Of a stretch of DNA of 64,000 bases, positions 17,330 through 27,498 are shown piece by piece. Position numbers and translations under genes: made by a program. Source of the stretch: Vreelandella malpeensis (GTDB lineage: Bacteria > Pseudomonadota > Gammaproteobacteria > Pseudomonadales > Halomonadaceae). Location: the NCBI RefSeq assembly GCF_020622355.1, contig NZ_WHVL01000001.1, positions 62,001 through 126,000 on the forward strand, given 5' to 3'. Within the stretch, counting starts at the first letter, position 1, and the number at the start of each line of letters is the position of its first letter. A model generated the notes under the pieces. That model was given only the letters and a program-made list of their open reading frames with translations, ran no database searches and was not told where the DNA came from.

Positions 17330-18058
17330 ATGGATATCACCACCTGGATGTTCGAGTGGCTCGAAGGCAATGCCATCTTCACGCCCAATACGCTCGGCTA
17401 CTACTGGGACGGGTTCGTCACCACCACGCAGCTGGTGTTTCTATCCCTGCTGGCGGGGCTCTTGCTGGCAGTGCCGCTGGCCATTCTACGAAGCTCTCGC
17501 CATAAGTGGATCAGCCTGCCGGTCTACGTCTACACCTACGTGTTTCGCGGCACGCCGCTTCTGATCCAGCTCTACATCATCTACTACGGCGTGGTGTTCT
17601 TTGATGGTATTCAGGAGACGTTTCTGTGGCCGATCCTGCGCGAGGCATTCTATCCTGCGCTGATCGCCTTCACTCTCAACACCGCCGCCTATACCACGGA
17701 GATCTTCCGGGGGGCGATCAAGGCAACGTCGCAAGGCGAGATCGAGGCGGCCAAGGCCTACGGCATGTCGTCCTCCTTGATGATGCGTCGCATCATCCTG
17801 CCCAGTGCCTTTCGCCGCGCGCTGCCCTCCTACGGCAACGAGGTGATCTTCATGCTGCATGCCAGCGCCATCGCGAGTGTCGTGACGCTCACCGACCTGA
17901 CCGGTGCCGCGCGCTTCGTCTATGCGCGCTTCTACGCCCCGTTCGATGCGTTCCTGTTCGTGGCGGCGATCTACCTTTGCCTTACCTTTGCCATCCTGTT
18001 CGTGTTCCGCCAGCTCGAAAAGCGCTTGCTGGCGCACTTGAAGCCGCTTTCCCACTAG
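17330..18058 (+). CDS. Polar amino acid ABC transporter permease (HisM/AotM-like)
   Basis: 242 residues with several membrane spans and the EAA loop EAAKAYGMSSSLMMRRIILPSAFRRALPSYGNE. The segment YVFRGTPLLIQLYIIYYG is characteristic of HisM. The ATG at 17330 has GGGGGA eight bases upstream; a GTG at 17324 would overlap the preceding stop and is less likely. It pairs with the upstream HisQ-like permease. A hairpin with a T-run lies between it and the binding-protein gene. Confidence 0.91.
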   Translation: MDITTWMFEWLEGNAIFTPNTLGYYWDGFVTTTQLVFLSLLAGLLLAVPLAILRSSRHKWISLPVYVYTYVFRGTPLLIQLYIIYYGVVFFDGIQETFLWPILREAFYPALIAFTLNTAAYTTEIFRGAIKATSQGEIEAAKAYGMSSSLMMRRIILPSAFRRALPSYGNEVIFMLHASAIASVVTLTDLTGAARFVYARFYAPFDAFLFVAAIYLCLTFAILFVFRQLEKRLLAHLKPLSH

Positions 18059-18075
18059 CCTAGACAGGAACAAGC

Positions 18076-18122
18076 AGCAGGGCGATCAAACGAACGTTGG
18101 TTTTGACGCGCCCTGCTCTTTT
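18076..18122 (+). terminator. Internal hairpin between permease and binding-protein genes
   Basis: AGCAGGGCG (18076-18084) pairs perfectly with CGCCCTGCT (18109-18117), with an inner TCAAA/TTTGA pairing, and CTTTT follows. It could be a partial terminator or an mRNA-stability structure. The binding-protein gene 70 bases further on may then have its own promoter. Confidence 0.5.
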
Positions 18123-18193
18123 CGTCAACGCTTGGGTAGGTTAGTTTAAAGAGGATCACGTACGTGTCCCCGCATACTCAAGGAGAACTTCCA

Positions 18194-18964
18194 ATGAAAA
18201 GAATTCTGACGCTTTCCGTTCTGGGCCTGGCCGTGGCCGCCGCCACCTCCGCTCAGGCGCGGGACTACGACAACGTTCGCATTGGTGTGGACGTTCCTTA
18301 TGAACCCATGGAGTACCGCACCGCCGACGGCGAGCTGACTGGTTTCGACATCGACCTGGGCAATGCGCTGTGCGAGGAGATCGGCGTGAGCTGCGAGTGG
18401 GTCGAGCAGGAGTGGGACGGCATCATCCCGGGGCTGATGTCGCGCAACTACGACGCCATCATGTCCTCGATGACCATCAACGATGAGCGTCGCCGCCAGG
18501 TACTGTTCTCCGAGCCCTACATCACCATGCCGTCGGCCTGGTTCGCGCCGCAAAGCCTTGATATCGACGAAGCCAACGAAGAGACCCTCGACGGCATGAC
18601 CATCGGTGTCCAGCGCGGCACGCTACAGGACAACTACGTGACCGACAACTTCGGCAGCGTCGCCGACATCAGCCGCTACGCCACCGCCGACGACATGGTG
18701 CTCGACATGGACGCCCAGCGCCTGGACATCGTCTTCCTCGACTTCCCGATCGGCCACTACACGCTGATCGAAGACAACGATGGCGAGTACAAGGAAGTGG
18801 GCGAGCGGATCAGTGAGCCCAAGGAGTACTTCGGCGACGGTTTCGGCATCGCCTTCCGCCAGCGTGACGAGGCGCTCGCCGAGCGCTTCAACGAGGCCCT
18901 GGCCACGCTCAAGGAGAACGGTACCTACGACGAGATCCATGCGCGCTACTTCGGCGACGAGTAA
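18194..18964 (+). CDS. Periplasmic amino acid-binding protein (family 3)
   Basis: 256 residues with a clear signal peptide (MKRILTLSVLGLAVAAATSAQA). The mature protein has the family 3 pattern: YEPMEYRTADGELTGFDIDLGNALCEEIG, then WDGIIPGLMSRNYDAIMSSMTI and a C-terminal FGIAFRQRDEALAERFNEAL. The Cys pair at CEEIGVSC resembles the disulfide of HisJ/ArgT-type proteins. AGGAGA precedes the ATG at 18194. It is the last gene of the transporter cluster and should supply lysine/arginine/ornithine/histidine-type specificity. Confidence 0.92.
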   Translation: MKRILTLSVLGLAVAAATSAQARDYDNVRIGVDVPYEPMEYRTADGELTGFDIDLGNALCEEIGVSCEWVEQEWDGIIPGLMSRNYDAIMSSMTINDERRRQVLFSEPYITMPSAWFAPQSLDIDEANEETLDGMTIGVQRGTLQDNYVTDNFGSVADISRYATADDMVLDMDAQRLDIVFLDFPIGHYTLIEDNDGEYKEVGERISEPKEYFGDGFGIAFRQRDEALAERFNEALATLKENGTYDEIHARYFGDE

Positions 18965-18972
18965 GCCTCGAG

Positions 18973-19008
18973 CGACAATGCTTTTAGTAACGACAATGCT
19001 TTTAGTAA
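18973..19008. repeat. Perfect 18-bp tandem duplication
   Basis: The 18-base unit CGACAATGCTTTTAGTAA is present twice without a gap (18973-18990 and 18991-19008), followed by CAATG as the start of a third copy. It lies between the binding-protein stop and its terminator. Confidence 0.9.
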
Positions 19009-19018
19009 CAATGTCACG

Positions 19019-19045
19019 AACCCCCGGCCTTCGCCGGGGGTTTTC
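19019..19045 (+). terminator. Intrinsic terminator of the amino acid transporter operon
   Basis: CCCCCGGC (19021-19028), CTTC loop and GCCGGGGG (19033-19040) followed by TTTTC: a strong GC stem with a T-run. Confidence 0.85.
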
Positions 19046-19140
19046 GTTTGGGTTGCGGTATAGTGGGGGCGCCGGGATGAACTCACGTGCCCGGTGCCAG
19101 TCTGATCCAACGCTCAGGTCATGAAAGACAAGGAGGTTTT

Positions 19141-19977
19141 ATGACGCATCCATCGGACGCCCCCGCACGATCGACCGCCGCGCCGGTATCGGCGCCGCGC
19201 ACCGACGAGCGCCCCTCGTCCCACTGGACCGCCTGGGGGCAGTGGCTTGCACTGGTCACGATGACCATCGATCATCTGGTGCGCTACGTGCTGCCAAACG
19301 GCTGGGACCTGAGTTGGGCAGGCTCTTCGATCGGGCGTATCGCCTTTCCCCTGTTCGCCGCCATGGTGGCCTGGCACGGGCTCTTCAATACGCGAAATCC
19401 CCTGCGCTACGCCCGTCGGGTGATGGTCATCGGTATCGCCGCCCAGGTGCCTTACATGATGATGCCGCGGGCGAGCGATGCGTTCGTGCTCAATGTCTGC
19501 TTTACCCTGGCAAGTGGCCTGGCCCTGGGAGCGCTGGTACGCCTGGGCTGGCAACACTACCTGCGCCAGACCCTGAACTTTGGCTGGCTGCTGCTCGGCA
19601 CCGCAGGACTGGTGACTGTCTGGTATCTGCTCGGGTTCTGGGTGGAGTATGGCCATAATGGGCTGTTATTGATTCCGCTGTTCATGTTTGCCATGCACGC
19701 GCTCAGCGAAACCCGTGACGCACTGATCTCAAGGCTCTGGGCAGGCCTGGCCGCGTTTCCGCTTCTTTGGATCGCGGGTCAGATGAACGCCTCGGACATG
19801 GCCAAGTCCTTTACTGTCGCCACTTGTCTGGTGGTACTGCTTCTGGCAGCCGGCGCCTCTCAGAGGATTCCACCGGTATTCAAGGCCATGCCACGCAAGA
19901 TGTGGCTTGCCTGGTACCCAGCGCACTTCGCCGTCATTGCGCTCTGGGTCGTGATCAGCGGTCGGTGGGCGATGTAG
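19141..19977 (+). CDS. TraX-family membrane protein
   Basis: 278 residues from the ATG at 19141, preceded by AGGAGG. The N-terminal 30 residues are polar; about seven hydrophobic segments follow, beginning QWLALVTMTIDHLVRYV. MTIDH, GRIAFPLFAAMVAW and the final WYPAHFAVIALW are typical of TraX-like proteins. Plasmid TraX is linked to pilin N-acetylation, but chromosomal members are uncharacterised. No conjugation genes are nearby, so a conjugation role is unlikely. It converges on the GGDEF gene, with two bases between the stops. Confidence 0.8.
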   Translation: MTHPSDAPARSTAAPVSAPRTDERPSSHWTAWGQWLALVTMTIDHLVRYVLPNGWDLSWAGSSIGRIAFPLFAAMVAWHGLFNTRNPLRYARRVMVIGIAAQVPYMMMPRASDAFVLNVCFTLASGLALGALVRLGWQHYLRQTLNFGWLLLGTAGLVTVWYLLGFWVEYGHNGLLLIPLFMFAMHALSETRDALISRLWAGLAAFPLLWIAGQMNASDMAKSFTVATCLVVLLLAAGASQRIPPVFKAMPRKMWLAWYPAHFAVIALWVVISGRWAM

Positions 19978-19978
19978 G

Positions 19979-21571
19979 TCAGGAAGTCGGGTGGCCACCC
20001 TCTCCCGCCACCCTCTCCATCTCTGACTGATAGCGGCGAAGCCGGGCGCGGCCCGCTGCCTTGGCCTGGTACATCGCCAGGTCCGCCTGCCTGAGCACCT
20101 CGGCATGATCGCATTCGACAGCGTTGAAGCAGGTATACCCCATGCTCGGCGTCACCTCTACCCATTGGTCGTTCAGGGAATACTGCCCGGTCAGCGCGGC
20201 CTTCAGCTCGGTCATCCGTTGGTGGGCCCGCGCTTCGGCCGCCTCGGTCAGGGGCTGGTTGATCAACACCAGCATCACGAACTCGTCTCCGCTGAGCCGA
20301 GCGGCCATGTCGTCATCCTTCAGATGACTGCTCAGGCGCTCGGCCACTTGTACCAGCAGGGCATCGCCGGCGGCGTGGCCGAAGGTATCGTTGATCAGCT
20401 TGAATCGGTCCATGTCGAGAAACAGCAGTACCCCGGTGCGCTCGTGGCTGGCGGCGTCGTCGCATAGTGCCATCAACCGCGTCATGAACAGGCGCCGATT
20501 GGGGAGATCCGTCAGCGCGTCGTAGTTCGCCTGGCGATGAATGATCGCCTCGTGACGCATGCGCTCGGTGGAATCCTCGATGATAGCGACGCCGCCGATC
20601 GCCTGGTTATCGATGTCCTTGACGCTATTGAAGATCGCCCGAAGCGGTGTCCCCGGCAGGTTCTCCTTGAGGTCCAGTACGCCTTCGAAATAGCCTGTGC
20701 CATCGCGCAGGGCATCGCGAACCGCCTCGGCGACCCGTGGATCCGCTGACGCCGCCAGCATGGGGTAATCGATCAACAGGTCCGCCTCGATGCCCAGGAT
20801 CTTCACGAGCTCGTCGTTGCACTCGGTGATCGTGCCGGTCTTGTCGAAATGAAGCACCCCGAACGGGGAGTGATCGAAAATGGAGCGATAGCGGCGTTCG
20901 CTTTCCAGAAGCTGCGCCTCTCGGGTGAGGATACCGATCCTCAAGGTGAAGTTGTCGTGAATGATACGGTTCAATTGGGCGCTGGTGGTCATCATCAGCC
21001 CCAGGTAGATCACCACCATGGCGCCAAAGGTTCGGGAGACCAAAGTGCCTTCGATCCAGAAAAGCACGGACAGCGGCACAAGCGCCTGAATCACGAAGCC
21101 CATGGCGATCCAGCGATTGGAGGATAGCGTACTGGTACCGCCCCCGGTGACCCCGGCCATGGCAAACGCGACGGCGGCGAGTTGCTCCGGATGGTTGGGT
21201 GTGAAGAACAGCACCCCCGCCGCGCCCCAGACGGCGCCTGCCACCAAGGCACATAGGGCGAAGGTGTAGAGCCATGCTTTGTGACGAGGGGCGGGATTGG
21301 CGTAATGGAATCGGTAGGCCAGCCATAACCGCAGCAGAGAAATGATGCCCAGTATCGCCAGCCACCTCAGCATCAGTCCCGGATCATTGGCCTCCCAGAT
21401 CGCCACCAGCATCAAGCTCGCCACCACCAGGCCACTGACGACCGGAATCCAGAGCTTGTTGTAAAGCAGGCCTACCTTCGCCATTTCGAGATCGCCAAGC
21501 GTCAAGGCTTTGCCGGATACGCTCGCCAGGTGATAGGCCGCAATGGCTTCAGGTTTCCACTTCCAAGGCAT
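19979..21571 (-). CDS. Membrane PAS-GGDEF protein (probable diguanylate cyclase)
   Basis: 530 residues. About six N-terminal membrane helices (residues 40-205) are followed by a PAS domain beginning RRYRSIFDHSPFGVLHFD. Then comes a GGDEF domain (about 350-515) starting YDALTDLPNRRLFM, with the active-site loop RLSGDEFVML near residue 425. SGDEF is an accepted active variant, so it likely makes cyclic di-GMP. The usual RxxD inhibitory site five residues upstream reads KDDD, suggesting weak or absent product inhibition. The start could also be the Met near residue 30. It is a single gene. Confidence 0.87.
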   Translation of the reverse strand: MPWKWKPEAIAAYHLASVSGKALTLGDLEMAKVGLLYNKLWIPVVSGLVVASLMLVAIWEANDPGLMLRWLAILGIISLLRLWLAYRFHYANPAPRHKAWLYTFALCALVAGAVWGAAGVLFFTPNHPEQLAAVAFAMAGVTGGGTSTLSSNRWIAMGFVIQALVPLSVLFWIEGTLVSRTFGAMVVIYLGLMMTTSAQLNRIIHDNFTLRIGILTREAQLLESERRYRSIFDHSPFGVLHFDKTGTITECNDELVKILGIEADLLIDYPMLAASADPRVAEAVRDALRDGTGYFEGVLDLKENLPGTPLRAIFNSVKDIDNQAIGGVAIIEDSTERMRHEAIIHRQANYDALTDLPNRRLFMTRLMALCDDAASHERTGVLLFLDMDRFKLINDTFGHAAGDALLVQVAERLSSHLKDDDMAARLSGDEFVMLVLINQPLTEAAEARAHQRMTELKAALTGQYSLNDQWVEVTPSMGYTCFNAVECDHAEVLRQADLAMYQAKAAGRARLRRYQSEMERVAGEGGHPTS

Positions 21572-21710
21572 AGTCTGCCCCTGTGCGTTTATGAGTTGGT
21601 TTTATGAACACACATGCAATTGAGTGAAGTTCGAGGTGCGAGTTGGGTAGGGCTCGTTTCGATGTATCAGTTTTATAGTATTTGTCGACACAAAGCGATT
21701 TATCATTAGC

Positions 21711-21738
21711 CTAAAAAAACCGCCTGCAAGCAGGCGGT
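21711..21738 (-). terminator. Intrinsic terminator after purK
   Basis: Stem CCGCCTGC (21720-21727), AA loop and GCAGGCGG (21730-21737). On the minus strand the stem is followed by GTTTTTTTAGG, 15 bases after the purK stop. The remaining bases to 21571 show no gene. Confidence 0.85.
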
Positions 21739-21752
21739 CATGGGGCGGGAAA

Positions 21753-22874
21753 TTAACGCCTCGAGACAAAACTCCAGGAGACCGGCGGCGCCTCGGGAAG
21801 CAAAGCCTGGCAGCGGCGCACCTTGTCCAGAAGCTCTTCGTGAGAGTCGGCCAGCACGTTGAGGTGGGCAAGCTTGCGTCCGGCCCGCCCCTGCTTGTCG
21901 TAGCGGTGCAAGTGGGTATGCGGAATCGACAGCAGCGCCGCGCTGTCGCCTTCGCGGCCGATCACGTTCACCATGCAGGTCGGCGCGATGGCATCGGTGG
22001 CGCCGAGCGGCAGCCCCTGCACCGCGCGCAGGTGGTTCTCGAACTGGCTGGTGACGGCGCCGTCCATCGTCCAGTGGCCGGAGTTGTGGACCCGCGGTGC
22101 CATCTCGTTGGCCAGAAGCCCCCCGTCGCGCGTCTGGAAAAGCTCCAGCGCCAATACGCCCACGTAGTCGAGCTCGTTGAGCAGCGCGCGAATGTAGCCA
22201 TCCGCTGTTTGCTGGACGCTCTCGTCCAGGTCCGGCAGCGGCGCCACGGAGTAGCGCAGGATGCCGCCCTCGTGCTGGTTCTCCGCCATCGGGTAGAACA
22301 CCACCTCGCCATCGCGCCCGCGCACCGCGATGATCGATACCTCGCGCACGAAGTCGACGAAGGCCTCGACGATCAGGCGGGAATGGCCGATCGACGCCCA
22401 GGCCTCAGAGGCCTGCTCCGGAGAGGAAAGCACCACCTGGCCCTTGCCGTCGTACCCCTCGGTGACCGACTTGGCGACCACCGGACAGCCGAGCTCGCGG
22501 GCCGCATCGGCCAGCGCCTCGGCGCTTTCGACAACGCGGTAGGCCGGGGTGGGAATACCGAGGCGATCGAACAGCGCCTTTTCCTCCACCCGGTTCTGGC
22601 ACACCGCGATCGCCCGGCTAGAAGGGTAAACCGGCTTCACTCGCTCGATCTCCTCCACCAGCGCGACGGGCAGGTGCTCGAACTCGTAGGTGACCACATC
22701 GACCTTGTCGAGAAACGCTGCCAGGTGCTGGTTGTCCGGGTCAACGATGACCTCGCCCAGCCCCACGCTCGGGCTGCCCGTGGTATCCAGAAAGGTGAAG
22801 CGATTGCCTAGCGGATAGCCCGCCAGGGCCAGCATCCGGCCGAGCTGGCCGGCCCCCAGTACGCCAATGTTCAT
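21753..22874 (-). CDS. purK: N5-carboxyaminoimidazole ribonucleotide synthase
   Basis: 373 residues, an ATP-grasp enzyme that carboxylates aminoimidazole ribonucleotide using ATP and bicarbonate in purine synthesis. The N-terminus MNIGVLGAGQLGRMLALAGYPLG is diagnostic. VVAKSVTEGYDGKGQ is the ATP-grasp loop, and NEMAPRVHNSGHWTMDG carries the metal ligands. GAGGAGG precedes the ATG. It follows purE by ten bases and ends at a strong terminator, forming a purEK operon. Confidence 0.96.
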   Translation of the reverse strand: MNIGVLGAGQLGRMLALAGYPLGNRFTFLDTTGSPSVGLGEVIVDPDNQHLAAFLDKVDVVTYEFEHLPVALVEEIERVKPVYPSSRAIAVCQNRVEEKALFDRLGIPTPAYRVVESAEALADAARELGCPVVAKSVTEGYDGKGQVVLSSPEQASEAWASIGHSRLIVEAFVDFVREVSIIAVRGRDGEVVFYPMAENQHEGGILRYSVAPLPDLDESVQQTADGYIRALLNELDYVGVLALELFQTRDGGLLANEMAPRVHNSGHWTMDGAVTSQFENHLRAVQGLPLGATDAIAPTCMVNVIGREGDSAALLSIPHTHLHRYDKQGRAGRKLAHLNVLADSHEELLDKVRRCQALLPEAPPVSWSFVSRR

Positions 22875-22884
22875 CGTCGCCTCC

Positions 22885-23397
22885 TCAGGCCTTGTCGCTG
22901 TCAGGCCGCGGGTCCGGGTTGTCCAGCACCAGTTGGGTCTGCTCGAGGCGAAACGCCTCGACCGCCTCGCGCACCGCGCTGTCCTGAAGCCCGACGATCT
23001 GAGCGGCCAGAAGGCCTGCGTTGGTGGCGCCGGCCTTGCCGATGGCCAGCGTCCCCACAGCGATGCCGCCGGGCATCTGGGCGATCGACAGCAGCGAGTC
23101 GAGCCCCTTGAGCGCCTTGGACTCCACCGGCACGCCCAGCACCGGAAGCGGCGTCTGAGACGCTACCATACCCGGCAGATGCGCTGCCCCGCCCGCGCCG
23201 GCCACGATCACCTGAAGCCCGCGCTCCGCCGCGCCCTTGGCGTACTCGAACAGCAGATCCGGTGTGCGGTGGGCGGAGACCACGCGGGTTTCGTAGGCGA
23301 CGCCTAATCGCTCGAGCATATTGACGGCGTGTTCCATGACGGGCCAATCGGATTTCGACCCCATGATCACGCCCACCTTGGGTGCGCTACCGGACAT
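22885..23397 (-). CDS. purE: N5-carboxyaminoimidazole ribonucleotide mutase
   Basis: 170 residues of class I PurE, which moves the carboxylate made by PurK to give [30 protein letters not shown] and [12 protein letters not shown] are the conserved active-site segments, including the catalytic His in SAHRT. GAGGAG precedes the ATG at 23397. It is the first gene of purEK. The 204-base space to the divergent HTH gene must hold its promoter; no PurR-type palindrome was recognised there. Confidence 0.96.
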   Translation of the reverse strand: MSGSAPKVGVIMGSKSDWPVMEHAVNMLERLGVAYETRVVSAHRTPDLLFEYAKGAAERGLQVIVAGAGGAAHLPGMVASQTPLPVLGVPVESKALKGLDSLLSIAQMPGGIAVGTLAIGKAGATNAGLLAAQIVGLQDSAVREAVEAFRLEQTQLVLDNPDPRPDSDKA

Positions 23398-23601
23398 CTA
23401 TTCGCTCCTCGGCCAGAGGCCTCAAACCGTTTCCTGACGAAAAAAGCCGCAAGGCTTAGCTGAATTTGAAGGCGCATAGTCTACCAGAGCGCGCCCGGTT
23501 AGGGGCCGGCTCGCCGGGACGAAATTTTCCTTCGCCCAGGCATTGAAAAGCGCCCTCGTTAGCGGCATTGTGTAGCTGTCATTTCAGACCCATGGAGTCA
23601 C

Positions 23602-23874
23602 ATGAGTACGGCATACTCGACTGCTCGCGCAGAAACGCTGGACCCTCCGCGAAGCAGCCCTGACCTCGATGTCAGGGAACTTGAAAAACGTACGCGCCTG
23701 ATGCGCATCATCACACGGTTGATCGCCGTATCGGATCTGGGAAGCCGCGAAATCGCCCGCCGGGCTGGCCTTCCTGTCCAGAAGATCAGCGACCTGCTCG
23801 CCGGAAGGCTCGAGCATCTGGACATGGACGAGCTCAACGTCCTGCGCCGAACACTAGAGCTGGAGGCGCCATAG
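23602..23874 (+). CDS. Small helix-turn-helix protein (XRE/HigA2-like)
   Basis: 90 residues. The second half, from MRIITRLIAVSDLGSREIARRAGLPVQKISDLLAGRLEHLDMDEL, is a helix-turn-helix resembling antitoxin-type XRE domains (HigA2/HTH_37 style). The N-terminal 30 residues are polar and unstructured-looking. No toxin partner is adjacent: purE is divergent and chrA convergent. It has its own terminator, so it is a stand-alone DNA-binding protein of unknown target. Confidence 0.72.
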   Translation: MSTAYSTARAETLDPPRSSPDLDVRELEKRTRLMRIITRLIAVSDLGSREIARRAGLPVQKISDLLAGRLEHLDMDELNVLRRTLELEAP

Positions 23875-23901
23875 TCAAAGCGTCTATAGCCATCAGATAC
23901 C

Positions 23902-23928
23902 AACGCCTCGCCATCGCGAGGCGTTTTT
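23902..23928 (+). terminator. Intrinsic terminator between the HTH gene and chrA
   Basis: AACGCCTCGC, CATC loop and GCGAGGCGTT followed by TTT: a ten-pair stem 28 bases after the HTH stop. It may also block chrA transcripts from the other side. Confidence 0.8.
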
Positions 23929-23942
23929 CGTGGCGCTTATAT

Positions 23943-25136
23943 TCAGAAAGCACCGCCCAGCAAGAGATTCCCCAGCACTATCAGGATCACTACCGCCCAG
24001 GCCGGAAGCTGCCATACATACAGCAGCAAAAATCCCGCCAGCGCCAGCGTAAAGTCGAGCGGCGTGAACACGGCGCTTTGCCAGACCGGATCGAACAGCG
24101 CCAGCGCCAGAATCCCCACCACCGCCGCATTGACTCCACGCAGAAACGCCCGGGCATGCGTCCAGCGCCGAAAGCGACTCCAGAATGGCAGCACGCCGAC
24201 CAGCAACAACAACCCTGGCGCGAAGAGCGCCACCAGCGCCAGCGCCGCGCCCACACCCGCGTGAAGGCCAGGCCACAGCGCGCCCAGGTAAGCCGCAAAG
24301 GTGAACAGCGGCCCGGGGACGGCCTGGGCGGCGCCGTAGCCCGCCATGAAGGCGTCGTCATTGATCACGCCCGCCTGCACCGTCTCGGCACTTAACAGCG
24401 GTAGCACCACGTGGCCACCGCCGAATACCAAGGCGCCAGCGCGATAGAAAGCGTCAATCAGGGTGAACCCGGCGCCTTCGGAGGCCAGCAACGGCAGTGC
24501 CACCAGCAAAGCGGCGAAGCTCACGAGCGCCAGGCCACCCGCTCGCCGAGAAACCCCGAAGGCCAGATGCTCTCCCGGCGCAGAAGCGCCGCTTTCGCGG
24601 CACCATCTGAGTCCCACTACCCCGCCCAGGGCAATGGCGGCCACTTGCCCCGATGGCCCGCTCATCAGCGCAGCGACGAACACCGCCGCCAGGGCGATGC
24701 CCGCGCGAGTGCGGTCCGGGCAGAGGCTTTTCGCCATGCCCCACACCGCGTGGGCCACGATCGCCACGGCGACGAGCTTAAGGCTGTCGATCAGCCGCTC
24801 GGCAAGCGGTCCCTCCAGCACGGCGGCGCCGAAGGCGAACAGCAAGAGCACGATGGCCGAGGGCAGCGTGAAGGCGAACCACGCCGCCGCCGCCCCCAAG
24901 GGGCCTGCGCGCAGAAGCCCCAGCGCGAACCCGACCTGGCTGCTCGCCGGGCCCGGCAGAAACTGGCAAAGCGCCACCAGCTCCGCGTAGGCGGACTCGC
25001 TCAGCCACTGCCGTCGGACGACGAACGCGTGGCGAAAGTAGCCCAGATGCGCGACCGGCCCGCCGAAAGAGGTCAAACCCAGCCACAGAAATACCCGAAA
25101 GACCTCGCCTGCCCGCCCACGCGTCTCGACCGCCAT
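23943..25136 (-). CDS. chrA: Chromate efflux transporter ChrA, two-domain form
   Basis: 397 residues with two homologous membrane halves. The first begins FLWLGLTSFGGPVAHLGYFR and has LCQFLPGPASSQVGFALG. The second has YRAGALVFGGGHVVLPLL and GYGAAQAVPGPLFTFAAYLGA. These PGP and GGGHVVLPL elements define CHR proteins, which export chromate at the inner membrane, energised by proton motive force. GGGA precedes the ATG. It stands alone between convergent and unrelated genes; no chrB regulator is seen. Confidence 0.93.
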   Translation of the reverse strand: MAVETRGRAGEVFRVFLWLGLTSFGGPVAHLGYFRHAFVVRRQWLSESAYAELVALCQFLPGPASSQVGFALGLLRAGPLGAAAAWFAFTLPSAIVLLLFAFGAAVLEGPLAERLIDSLKLVAVAIVAHAVWGMAKSLCPDRTRAGIALAAVFVAALMSGPSGQVAAIALGGVVGLRWCRESGASAPGEHLAFGVSRRAGGLALVSFAALLVALPLLASEGAGFTLIDAFYRAGALVFGGGHVVLPLLSAETVQAGVINDDAFMAGYGAAQAVPGPLFTFAAYLGALWPGLHAGVGAALALVALFAPGLLLLVGVLPFWSRFRRWTHARAFLRGVNAAVVGILALALFDPVWQSAVFTPLDFTLALAGFLLLYVWQLPAWAVVILIVLGNLLLGGAF

Positions 25137-25230
25137 GTTCCCTGCCTCTTGCGAAAGAAAACCCTCAGCCTAGCGCGCCGGGTTGACGCGCTGATGACAG
25201 GCAGGCCATCGAGCCCGGGCGTTTTCCGGG

Positions 25231-26916
<1,686 letters not shown>

Positions 26917-27054
26917 GGCGTTCTCCTGGGTTTTGATCGATGAACACCAGCTTGGCGGTGCGCCGGCCCGGCTGCAAGGGCGCGACGAGACAAAAGCGCT
27001 AAAAGTGATTAAGATCGAGCCCTTGAACCCAGCGGTCGATGTCAAGGAGGAGCA

Positions 27055-27417
27055 ATGGACCCCCAGGAGAAACACGAACTTCTACGCAGCGTGGCCGAGC
27101 CCCTGTACCGCGCCAAGCTCTGGATGCAGTTGATCGGCGTGATGCTGATTCTCACCGGCGTGCTGACGGCGCTTACCATCATCGGCCTGCTGGTGGCCTG
27201 GGTGCCCATCTGGGCAGGGGTGGTGTTGATGCAGGCCGCCGGCGGCTTCAACCGCGCCTACCAGAGCGGCGACGAGCGCGAGCTGCGCTTTGCCCTCACC
27301 AAGGTCAAGACCCACTTCACCATCGTCGGCGTGCTGCTGCTTCTCTATCTTGCGCTGTTTGTGGGCATGGCCTTTCTCGGCCTGCTGGGCATTGGCAACG
27401 TCACACTCTCCTACTAA
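27055..27417 (+). CDS. DUF5362-type small membrane protein
   Basis: 120 residues with two long hydrophobic regions, [27 protein letters not shown] and [25 protein letters not shown]. They are separated by a polar loop containing [24 protein letters not shown]. The pattern fits the DUF5362 family of unknown function. AAGGAGGA precedes the ATG. It is upstream of recC and could share its transcript (81-base gap), though no functional link is known. Confidence 0.78.
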   Translation: MDPQEKHELLRSVAEPLYRAKLWMQLIGVMLILTGVLTALTIIGLLVAWVPIWAGVVLMQAAGGFNRAYQSGDERELRFALTKVKTHFTIVGVLLLLYLALFVGMAFLGLLGIGNVTLSY

Positions 27418-27498
27418 GGGCGCAGCGCCCGGCGCCTCTATCTCGAAGGCCTCTACGGCGAGGCCTTTGCTGCACTTGCCACTCACGGAATCGTTCTC

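Noticed and set aside
19141..19977. TraX-like gene as a sign of a conjugative element
   Set aside because: No other transfer, replication or integration genes are near; chromosomal TraX-family members are common.
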